From a bacterium (lineage in GTDB: Bacteria; Patescibacteriota; Saccharimonadia; UBA4664), in assembly GCA_027449805.1 (NCBI GenBank), contig DAIDKY010000046.1, positions 1 through 5,345 on the forward strand: 5,345 nt of DNA. Reading direction: 5' to 3'. This document shows positions 1 to 5,345 of this stretch, in pieces. A program made the position numbers and the translations under genes. A model generated the notes under the pieces. That model worked only from the letters and a program-made list of their open reading frames with translations, searched no databases and was not told where the DNA came from. Position 1 is the stretch's first letter. Every line of letters begins with the position of its first letter.

Positions 1-741
1 GGCTACCTCAAGGTCAAGGTGGAGGTGGATGACGGTACGCTGGTCGAAAACGAGATCCTGTATCCGGCTAACCCCGGCAGCATTTATCACATGACCAAGA
101 CCCAGGATCAGTTGCTGTTTTATTTTTACAACAAGAACGACAAAGTGCGCGTGACTGACCTGCATCAAGGCATCGTCTGGGGCACGCAAACGGCGCAAAC
201 GCGACTTGACGAGCGTCTGATCAACCGCTTCGACTACGACGGCGATTACGGCACCGTGCTCAACCGCTTTCTCATGCAGGCGGCGGTGGATTACCCCATC
301 ACCGTGCACGGCACCGGCGGCCAGACGCGCGCCTTCATCCACATCCAGGACACCGTCAAGTGCATCCAGATCGCCCTGGAGAATCCGCCTAGGCAGGGCG
401 ACCGCGTGCAGATCTTCAACCAGATGACGGAAACCCACCGCGTTCGCGATCTGGCCAAGATGATCGCGGACAAGACCGGCGCAAAGATCGACTACCTCAA
501 GAACCCGCGCAACGAGGCCGATGAAAACGAGCTGCACGTCGCCAACGATCGCTTCCTGCACCTGGGTCTGAACCCCATCACGCTGGACGAGGGGTTGATG
601 GACGAAGTGCGGGACATCGCCAAGAAGTACGCGGAGCGGTGCGACCGGAGCAAGATTCCTTGTGTGTCCATGTGGACTGCGAAGTCGCTAGCGGCCGCGG
701 CGACCATGGTGCCGAAGGGGCATACTCACGAAGCGGTGTAA
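1..741 (+). CDS. sqdB: UDP-sulfoquinovose synthase-like NAD-dependent epimerase/dehydratase, C-terminal part (5' end outside window)
   Basis: The frame is open from base 1, so the true start lies upstream; 246 codons are visible, ending at TAA 739-741. The protein belongs to the extended short-chain dehydrogenase/reductase (SDR) superfamily. Counting from base 1, Tyr29 and Lys33 (YHMTK, bases 85-99) form the catalytic YxxxK. The stretches TDLHQG, a DYDGDYGT(V)LNRF block, GTGGQTRAFIHIQDT (residues 104-118) and FNQMTE match, from memory, the equivalent parts of plant SQD1 and bacterial SqdB. SQD1 adds sulfite to UDP-glucose to make UDP-sulfoquinovose, using tightly bound NAD, in soluble form. 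The missing part should hold the N-terminal Rossmann GxxGxxG site. The C-terminus looks complete: KIPCVSMW aligns with the SQD1 end, followed by a short unconserved Ala-rich tail. Beside wzx and wzy, it more likely supplies a polysaccharide sugar than the sulfolipid SQDG, but this is inference. Family assignment is firm; exact product is not. Confidence 0.82.
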   Translation, partial: GYLKVKVEVDDGTLVENEILYPANPGSIYHMTKTQDQLLFYFYNKNDKVRVTDLHQGIVWGTQTAQTRLDERLINRFDYDGDYGTVLNRFLMQAAVDYPITVHGTGGQTRAFIHIQDTVKCIQIALENPPRQGDRVQIFNQMTETHRVRDLAKMIADKTGAKIDYLKNPRNEADENELHVANDRFLHLGLNPITLDEGLMDEVRDIAKKYAERCDRSKIPCVSMWTAKSLAAAATMVPKGHTHEAV

Positions 742-890
742 GCATTTCTTCCAGCAGGGTGTTTCTGGTCGTCGCCATGATGGATGTCGCAGACATGGAA
801 CTGCGCAGCAAGGCAGCCTTAGTCTTTGATTGATTCGGCGCAGAGAGTTTCACCATCATCGCTCAGACCTCGGCTTTTACGCATGAGCTC

Positions 891-910
891 AGAGCAGTTT
901 GAGCTGCTCT
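891..910 (+). repeat. Inverted repeat, 7-bp arms, 6-base loop
   Basis: AGAGCAG (891-897) and CTGCTCT (904-910) are perfect reverse complements around the loop TTTGAG. The RNA would form a small hairpin. The following bases are TGGAGG, not a T-run, so this is not an intrinsic terminator. It could be a leader structure or a protein site, or chance. Confidence 0.4.
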
Positions 911-949
911 TGGAGGTGGAGCTAGGCAAATTTTCAAGGACGGAAAAAG

Positions 950-978
950 TTGAAGTTGAGTCGATAGCTCTGAATAAA
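950..978 (+). promoter_or_regulatory. Weak sigma70-like promoter candidate before wzx
   Basis: TTGAAG (950-955; four of six matches to TTGACA) and AATAAA (973-978; four of six to TATAAT) are separated by 17 bases. Transcription would start near 985, almost at the GTG 989 start and 37 bases before ATG 1022, so a real promoter here would favour the later start. Matches this weak are common by chance. Confidence 0.2.
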
Positions 979-988
979 CTGGGTAACC

Positions 989-2326
989 GTGAGAATTTCC
1001 ACCACCTCCTTTCGTGATTTTATGTTCTCTCTCGTCTCGGGCGTGAGTGGTGCGCCCTTGGCGTTTGCGGCCAACATACTTATCGCCAGAAGCCTGGGAG
1101 TTACGCAATACGGAAGTTATGTTGCCATGATCTCTGCTGCCTTGGCGGCAGGTGGGCTCGCCGCCTATGGGCTTGGCCCGTTGATGACGCGAGAACTTTC
1201 TCGTCAGCCTGCTTCTCATCAGACTGAGATATTCAGGCATCTTGGCTTTTGGTCTTTAAAGCGGGTAGGCATCACCTCGGCATTCAGTGTATTGGTCGTT
1301 ATCGCCTGGTTGGGCTTTCTTTTCAAGGACAGCCATGTCGGTTGGCTGGATAAAGCTCTAATTCTACCCGTAATCCCTATCATCGCCGCGTTAAGTCTTG
1401 CCTCTGGTGCCTTGGTGGGGTTATCCAGAGTTGCGTTAAGTCAGGCGGTAAACAACATTATCAAAAATGCAGCGCTACTCATCAGCATTTTTTTGATAAT
1501 CCGCGGTCACTATGTGACAATTGGTTCAGTGATCGGCGCCCAGCTTCTCTCTCTGGGGTTGAGTTTGGCAATCGCCAGTTACTGGATTCATGGCAGGTTG
1601 CCGGCTTCGGGATCGATCAGCCTGGGCGGCGTTGATGGAAAGACAACCAAAGCTTGGGGGCGTTCTGCACTCCACTTCTTCGCTATGTCCGCCTCTATGC
1701 TCGTTTTGTCTCGTCTGGACGTCGTAATCATTAGCGCGTTTTCTAATAACAGCGAGGCGGGGGTTTTCGGCATTGCCGCGAGAGCTTCACAGTTGGCTAG
1801 CCTGGCAGGAATTGTGAGTCTCTCCTGGCTTCAACCTCGCATAAGTAGGCAGAGTGCAAAAAATGATCGTGAGTCATTGAGGTCAACTGTCAAGGTGGGT
1901 CTTTTAGTGGCGTGTAGCCTAACTCTGGTCTCGTCGGCCATTGGATGGTTGCTGGCTCCGTGGGTAATGAAGATTGCGGGCTCGAACTTTGCATCTGCTG
2001 TCTGGCCAATGCGGTGTTTGCTTGCCGGCTATGTAATATGGTCGTTCTGCATCCCGTACTACGTTGTATTGTCAATGTCAGGAAGAGAGAAGGTGTTGTC
2101 CATCATTCTTTGGTCTCAGGCGGCCATAACATTGTCCGCGACTGCCATTCTTGGACATGCGTTGGGCGCCAATGGCGCGGCCTATGCGTGGTTGCTTGGG
2201 TCATCCTTTGGAACAGTCGCCATGGTGATCGCAGGATCTCGCCTGCTGATTGGTCTGCGAGAGGGGGTTTCGCGTCAACCTGTGGCGCAAGATAGTCAGG
2301 CAATTACATACTCCAGGCAGATTTGA
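989..2326 (+). CDS. wzx: Wzx-type flippase, polysaccharide transporter (PST) family
   Basis: This 445-residue protein is strongly hydrophobic, with about 12 membrane segments by eye (roughly residues 12-35, 40-63, 90-112, 120-145, 152-172, 178-200, 225-250, 262-285, 303-328, 335-360, 366-390, 393-420). The N-terminal stretch IARSLGVTQYGSY (32-44) is the typical 'LAR.LG...YG.Y' signature of Polysacc_synt flippases. A later block, SRLDVVIISAFSNNSEAGVF, fits the mid-protein pattern of the family. Such proteins move undecaprenyl-diphosphate-linked repeat units across the inner membrane. Length is normal for Wzx. In-frame TGA at 971-973 limits the start: GTG 989 keeps the whole first helix but has only a weak GGG (981-983) as ribosome binding site. 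ATG 1022 (residue 12) is the alternative and gives 434 residues. The stop TGA (2324-2326) shares its A with the next ATG, indicating an operon. Substrate specificity cannot be read from sequence. Confidence 0.88.
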   Translation: MRISTTSFRDFMFSLVSGVSGAPLAFAANILIARSLGVTQYGSYVAMISAALAAGGLAAYGLGPLMTRELSRQPASHQTEIFRHLGFWSLKRVGITSAFSVLVVIAWLGFLFKDSHVGWLDKALILPVIPIIAALSLASGALVGLSRVALSQAVNNIIKNAALLISIFLIIRGHYVTIGSVIGAQLLSLGLSLAIASYWIHGRLPASGSISLGGVDGKTTKAWGRSALHFFAMSASMLVLSRLDVVIISAFSNNSEAGVFGIAARASQLASLAGIVSLSWLQPRISRQSAKNDRESLRSTVKVGLLVACSLTLVSSAIGWLLAPWVMKIAGSNFASAVWPMRCLLAGYVIWSFCIPYYVVLSMSGREKVLSIILWSQAAITLSATAILGHALGANGAAYAWLLGSSFGTVAMVIAGSRLLIGLREGVSRQPVAQDSQAITYSRQI

Positions 2327-3033
2327 TGGCTACATTGCTATTGACGGCCTCCGTCGTTTGTAACGACCCAAATACTACCCTCAAGTCAACTGACGAAAGG
2401 CGGCAGTCGTACGTTAATGCCATCTCCGACTGGTTGAAGAAGACAAGCGTGGAGAACGTGGTCATTTGTGAGAACACGGGCGATATGGGTCTCGGAGAAG
2501 CCGTGCATGAAGTCGCTGCTACTCAGAACAAGTATGTCGAGTACATTACATATATCGGAGATGCGGCAATGGTTCATCTCCGAGGCAAAGGTTATGGAGA
2601 CGGCGAGATTATTGAATATGCGCTAGACAACAGTAAGGCTTTGAAAGAAGGCGCCGGCGGATTTTTCAAGGCAACGGGGCGACTGAACGTGGCCAACTTC
2701 GACGAAATCAAGCGACGCATTCGAGGTAATGAAAATTGCTTTAACCTCATGTCTACCGTATTCCGTCGAGACCGGCAGGTGGACACAAGGTTCTTCTACG
2801 TGCAGCAGGACTACTATAGAGACAAGCTGCTGGCGGCATACAAGAGTGTTGACGATCGAAATGGGCACTACCTTGAGCGTCAATTTTACTCAGTTTTAAC
2901 TGGCGATCCCCATGTAAAAAAATTCCCACGTCTACCGGAAATAGTAGGTGCTAGCGCAACAATGGGGGAGAATTATCGTGCGAAATCGAGATTGAGAGCC
3001 ATGTTTTACTCCTTTGGATTATATCGCGTTTAG
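2326..3033 (+). CDS. Uncharacterised polysaccharide-cluster protein, possible glycosyltransferase
   Basis: A 235-residue soluble protein. ATG 2326 overlaps the wzx stop by one base (TGATG), which suggests translational coupling; a TTG one codon earlier is possible but unnecessary. I know no characterised member. The layout resembles a family of small proteins seen in capsule and O-antigen clusters: a hydrophobic beta strand (ATLLLTASV, 2-10), R-x3-Y in the first helix (RQSYV, 26-30), a second strand ending VVICENTGD (45-53), a glycine-rich GKGYGDGE (87-94), FFKATGRL (113-120), DTRFF (153-157) and GHYLERQFY (180-188). An alternating strand/helix N-terminus with an acidic residue after the second strand is compatible with a GT-A-like nucleotide-sugar fold, but no canonical DxD is evident. 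No signal peptide or convincing membrane helix is seen. Position between wzx and a glycosyltransferase favours a cytoplasmic role in repeat-unit assembly. Presence of the gene is sure; function is inference. Confidence 0.8.
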   Translation: MATLLLTASVVCNDPNTTLKSTDERRQSYVNAISDWLKKTSVENVVICENTGDMGLGEAVHEVAATQNKYVEYITYIGDAAMVHLRGKGYGDGEIIEYALDNSKALKEGAGGFFKATGRLNVANFDEIKRRIRGNENCFNLMSTVFRRDRQVDTRFFYVQQDYYRDKLLAAYKSVDDRNGHYLERQFYSVLTGDPHVKKFPRLPEIVGASATMGENYRAKSRLRAMFYSFGLYRV

Positions 3034-3046
3034 TCGATCCAGGCTG

Positions 3047-4306
3047 ATGAACATAGATCAAGCAAGCCATGTATGTGTGATGGAGCCAACACTGGGCGGT
3101 CATCATGCTCCATATCTGACCTGGATGGTTGAGGGATTTCTCAAGCAAGGCATCATGGTAACGGCCATTGTTGGGAGTGACCACGATGATAAGCGGCTCC
3201 AAGCGTTGAGTGAGTTGACGCATGGTTACCCCGAGCTATTCAAAATGATTCAGATTGAATCGGCCGGCATACCGCGGAGCCAACGCAAAGGAGTGCCGGG
3301 ATTACTGGTGCGTGAATACGCATTCTGGAAGTTGTTCAAGGGTTGGTGCGAGAAGTACTGCGAGGGCAAGTCAGATTCAATTATATTTCTCCCTTACGCA
3401 GATTACTGCTTGTATGCAGTCGGGCTGCTCGGGTCTCCTTTTGGGAAGCATCGCTGGGCAGCGTTGACTATGCGGCCATCGTTTCACTATCAAGAGATGG
3501 GTGTCATTGCCCCAAAGCCATCGCTGGCCCAACTTAAGCGGAGACTGTTTTTTCGTTTGCTAAGGCAGTCGCAGTTGATTCGCTTGCTGAGCAATGATGA
3601 GCCGCTAGTAGAGTACGTATCGCAAGTTTCAGACAGAGCAAAAGGGAAAGTGACATTGTTTCCTGAGCCGGTCGATCTTGGGCCGTTGCCGTCAAAGATT
3701 GAGTCAAAACGTAGACTTGAACTCAATGTTGAGCACCTTACAGTATTGCTGTATGGAGCGCTCACTGCGCGGAAGGGTGTTTCCGTTTTGCTAAGAGCTG
3801 CAGCGTCGCGTGAGTTTCCTGCGAACGTTGATGTGCTGTTAGCAGGCAGAGTGTCTGACGAAGAAACGCGAAAGTTATTGTCCTTAGCTTGGGTGGGCGA
3901 ACTGGTCGCGCGAGGCCGACTCAAGATCATCGATCGGTTTATCAGTGCGGCAGAGGAGCCTGTTCTTTTCAGCGCTGCAGACATTGTCTGGCTTGGATAC
4001 CAAGGGCATTACAGCTCGAGCGGTGTGCTTTGTCAGGCGGCAGCGACTAAACGCCCTGTTTTAGCAACCAATGAAGGCCTTATAGGGTGGCAGACAAGCC
4101 GGCACGGATTGGGCAGAACAGTTGACGTTTCCAAAGTTGAAGATGTTGTTGGCGCATTAATCGGTCTCACGGAAAAGTCATTTGCGGAGCTAGTGAATCG
4201 GGATTCAAGCCGCTGGACTCCGTCTCGGATCTCTGAGGTCCAGGCTTCGCTTGCAGACATTCTATTAACTTCAACAAAAAGCGATTATGGAGCGAAGGTC
4301 AGATAA
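3047..4306 (+). CDS. GT-B glycosyltransferase, family 4-like (glycosyl transferases group 1)
   Basis: 419 residues from ATG 3047, a normal length for the family. The N-terminal domain opens with a strand and glycine loop, VCVMEPTLGGHHAPYL (9-24), typical of the acceptor domain. The C-terminal domain shows YGALTARKG (236-244), the usual start of the donor-binding domain, and HYSSSGVLCQAAATKRPV (321-338), which takes the place of the EX7E segment. When aligned on RPV, the two usual glutamates become Tyr322 and Gln330, so this is a divergent subgroup. A Ser-Ser-Gly-Val-Leu version of this loop occurs in some family 4 relatives. It should transfer a sugar from a nucleotide donor to the lipid-linked repeat unit at the cytoplasmic membrane face; donor and linkage are unknown. 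The start is uncertain: AGG (3041-3043) lies only 3 bases from ATG 3047, and TTG 3014 would add 11 residues and overlap the upstream gene. ATG 3047 is 13 bases after that gene's stop, so one operon is likely. Confidence 0.85.
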   Translation: MNIDQASHVCVMEPTLGGHHAPYLTWMVEGFLKQGIMVTAIVGSDHDDKRLQALSELTHGYPELFKMIQIESAGIPRSQRKGVPGLLVREYAFWKLFKGWCEKYCEGKSDSIIFLPYADYCLYAVGLLGSPFGKHRWAALTMRPSFHYQEMGVIAPKPSLAQLKRRLFFRLLRQSQLIRLLSNDEPLVEYVSQVSDRAKGKVTLFPEPVDLGPLPSKIESKRRLELNVEHLTVLLYGALTARKGVSVLLRAAASREFPANVDVLLAGRVSDEETRKLLSLAWVGELVARGRLKIIDRFISAAEEPVLFSAADIVWLGYQGHYSSSGVLCQAAATKRPVLATNEGLIGWQTSRHGLGRTVDVSKVEDVVGALIGLTEKSFAELVNRDSSRWTPSRISEVQASLADILLTSTKSDYGAKVR

Positions 4307-4369
4307 ACGGAGTGGGTATGAGACGGTTCATGATATCAAAGTTGGCGTATTAATTAGCCGAGCATTTTC

Positions 4370-4386
4370 GTCAAGATAATCTTGAC
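4370..4386. repeat. Perfect 17-bp palindrome upstream of wzy
   Basis: GTCAAGAT (4370-4377) and ATCTTGAC (4379-4386) are exact reverse complements around a single A. The short spacing suits a dimeric DNA-binding protein better than an RNA hairpin, although a stem with a 5-base loop is possible. It overlaps the TTGACA at 4382-4387. Symmetry is seen directly; an operator role is inference. Confidence 0.5.
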
Positions 4387-4431
4387 AAGATATCACCCAG
4401 CAGCCGCAACTTGAAGTGCTGATGAATATCT

Positions 4432-4437
4432 AGAGGA
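4432..4437 (+). promoter_or_regulatory. Ribosome binding site of wzy
   Basis: AGAGGA, four bases before ATG 4442, is the clearest Shine-Dalgarno sequence in the window. It fixes the start of the polymerase gene, which has an in-frame stop at 4412-4414 and no other start in between. Confidence 0.7.
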
Positions 4438-4441
4438 CAAA

Positions 4442-5345
4442 ATGCTATCCCGATTGAAGGTGCTTTGCTTAGTTGCTGCGGCGTTTATGATTCGCCCCAC
4501 ATTTGGGGGGCAAACACTGACTGCTGTGGGGATGGTATTGTCTTTCGTTGCGGTCATTATCCACGCGGCCGAGAGAAATAAATTCCATATTACAAAGCGA
4601 AATGCGTTAATATTATTGGCAATTTTACTATTTTGGTTTTATCTAGCGCTTATTAGTGTGGCGTCCAGCACAAGCGATAAGGTATTTTTTCTTAAGGCAT
4701 TCATTTCCAACACGACAATAGCGATCTTGTTTTCAATTGCACTTTCTGACCAAAAGACGCACAATGCCTTTTTCAGGTCATTTGTATATGTTATCGCTAT
4801 AGGATCATTAACGTATTGGTTCACTGTCGCCTTGTCGTTCGCATATCCTATCGAGAGATTCTTTCTTTTTAGGCTTCACGAACGCGGATATTATACTGAT
4901 ACGCTGGAGGCCGGATCCGTTTATTTTCCCTCAACTATCGCGTATCAGATAATCCACGCGAAATCTGTAGATCTGATAAGGAATCAGTGGCTGTTTAGAG
5001 AGGCGGGCATCGCGCAAATGTTTTTTGTTTGGTCTTTCATTGCGGCTTCTTATATTTATGTAAAAAATAAAACGATTAAATTATTTCTGATATTAGGCGC
5101 GCTATCGACTCTGTCGACAGTTATATTGTTAACATTGCCCCTTGCAATGTTCATCAACGTGCTTGCTAAAAGCGATAGATTCAATAGCATGCGACCGCCC
5201 ATTCGTACCGCAATATTTCTTGTTTTTATATTTACTGGGGCCGGAGTCGGCTATTATGCAATACAAGCAGCTCCATTTATAGGCATTGCAGCAAAGTCGC
5301 GTGATGCCACTGTATCGGTAACCAATCGACTATCTGCTTCTACAG
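4442..5345 (+). CDS. wzy: Wzy-like O-antigen/polysaccharide polymerase, N-terminal part (3' end outside window)
   Basis: The frame is open from ATG 4442 to the window end: 301 codons plus one base, no stop. Most of the protein is membrane: hydrophobic segments near residues 5-17, 25-42, 54-73, 84-101, 112-133, 190-207, 212-240 and 256-280, matching the many-helix layout of Wzy polymerases (usually about 400-450 residues, so roughly a quarter to a third is missing). A longer polar stretch at about 134-189 would be the large periplasmic loop; it ends in LFREAGIAQMFF (184-195), like the 'EPG'-type motif seen at this place in many O-antigen polymerases and ligase-like proteins. Wzy joins undecaprenyl-linked repeat units in the periplasm; the presence of wzx nearby supports polymerase over the WaaL ligase, which shares this architecture. 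Base composition is much more AT-rich than the first gene, usual for wzy. Sequence divergence in this family leaves linkage specificity unreadable. Confidence 0.8.
   Translation, partial: MLSRLKVLCLVAAAFMIRPTFGGQTLTAVGMVLSFVAVIIHAAERNKFHITKRNALILLAILLFWFYLALISVASSTSDKVFFLKAFISNTTIAILFSIALSDQKTHNAFFRSFVYVIAIGSLTYWFTVALSFAYPIERFFLFRLHERGYYTDTLEAGSVYFPSTIAYQIIHAKSVDLIRNQWLFREAGIAQMFFVWSFIAASYIYVKNKTIKLFLILGALSTLSTVILLTLPLAMFINVLAKSDRFNSMRPPIRTAIFLVFIFTGAGVGYYAIQAAPFIGIAAKSRDATVSVTNRLSAST

Larger units (their letters stand above)
742..988 (+). other. Gap between the sqdB-like gene and wzx, no convincing gene
   Basis: This 247-base stretch separates the nucleotide-sugar gene from the flippase, whereas the next genes are tightly packed. 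I see no T-tract terminator after 741. It contains a short inverted repeat at 891-910 and a 44-codon open frame (ATG 883 to TGA 1015-1017) without a Shine-Dalgarno sequence or recognisable motif. A weak promoter-like pair lies at 950-978. The stretch may be a promoter/leader region for the wzx block or the scar of a gene replacement; the sequence does not decide between them. Confidence 0.5.
4307..4441 (+). other. Spacer between glycosyltransferase and wzy
   Basis: A 135-base non-coding stretch, the only sizeable gap within the wzx-wzy block. It holds the 17-bp palindrome at 4370-4386, two copies of GATATCA (4332-4338 and 4389-4395), and the wzy ribosome binding site. TTGACA at 4382-4387 is a perfect -35 hexamer, but no credible -10 sits 16-18 bases downstream. 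No T-run terminator is present, so read-through into wzy is likely. Confidence 0.5.

Noticed and set aside
891..910. Hairpin as intrinsic terminator of the sqdB-like gene
   Set aside because: The stem is followed by TGGAGG with no T-run and lies 150 bases past the stop codon.
863..1240. 125-codon open frame on the minus strand across the wzx start
   Set aside because: Most of it overlaps the well-supported first helices of wzx; its sequence is low in recognisable motifs and rich in Arg/Gly, as expected of an antisense shadow.
1261..1272. GCGGGTAGGC resembling the ops element (GGCGGTAG) of RfaH-controlled polysaccharide operons
   Set aside because: The match is imperfect and sits inside wzx coding sequence, not in a leader region.
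3490..3984. 164-codon open frame on the minus strand
   Set aside because: It lies wholly inside the glycosyltransferase gene in another frame and shows a Ser/Arg-rich sequence with no domain-like pattern; it is a shadow of the coding strand.
4382..4410. TTGACA as the -35 of a wzy promoter
   Set aside because: The hexamer is perfect, but the bases 16-18 positions downstream (CGCAAC and neighbours) do not resemble a -10 box, so no promoter is called.
5111..5120. CTGTCGACAG palindrome inside wzy
   Set aside because: A 10-bp palindrome within coding sequence, with no partner sites or context; chance is sufficient.

Overview
The window looks like part of a surface-polysaccharide (O-antigen, capsule or exopolysaccharide) gene cluster of a Gram-negative bacterium. 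A proteobacterium is most likely, given the Wzx/Wzy-type gene content and the moderate-to-high GC of the first gene. The sequence alone does not fix the genus. All supported genes are on the + strand, and both ends of the window cut a gene.

Layout. Positions 1-741 are the C-terminal 246 codons of an NAD-dependent nucleotide-sugar enzyme closely resembling UDP-sulfoquinovose synthase (SQD1/SqdB). A 247-base gap without a convincing gene follows (742-988). Three closely packed genes come next: a Wzx-type flippase of the polysaccharide transporter family (989-2326), an uncharacterised 235-residue protein that may be a glycosyltransferase (2326-3033, sharing one base with the flippase stop codon), and a GT-B fold family 4-like glycosyltransferase (about 3047-4306, 13 bases downstream). 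After a 135-base spacer holding a perfect 17-bp palindrome at 4370-4386, a membrane protein resembling a Wzy O-antigen polymerase begins at 4442 behind a good ribosome binding site. It runs off the window after 301 codons.

How the parts could work together (inference). The first enzyme would supply a UDP-sugar, possibly sulfonated. Glycosyltransferases, including 3047-4306 and perhaps 2326-3033, would build a lipid-linked repeat unit on the cytoplasmic face. The flippase would move it across the inner membrane, and the polymerase would join repeats in the periplasm. Initiating transferase, chain-length and export genes are not in the window.

GC content falls steadily along the window. Hand counts on single 60-base rows give 37/60 in the first gene, 33/60 in wzx, 31/60 in the glycosyltransferase, and 21/60 and 16/60 in wzy. 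That pattern fits a serotype-specific, horizontally exchanged core next to a more host-like gene. I found no RNA gene, CRISPR array, insertion sequence or clear intrinsic terminator. The least understood items are the 235-residue protein, the use of an SQD1-like enzyme in a polysaccharide cluster, and the palindrome before wzy.
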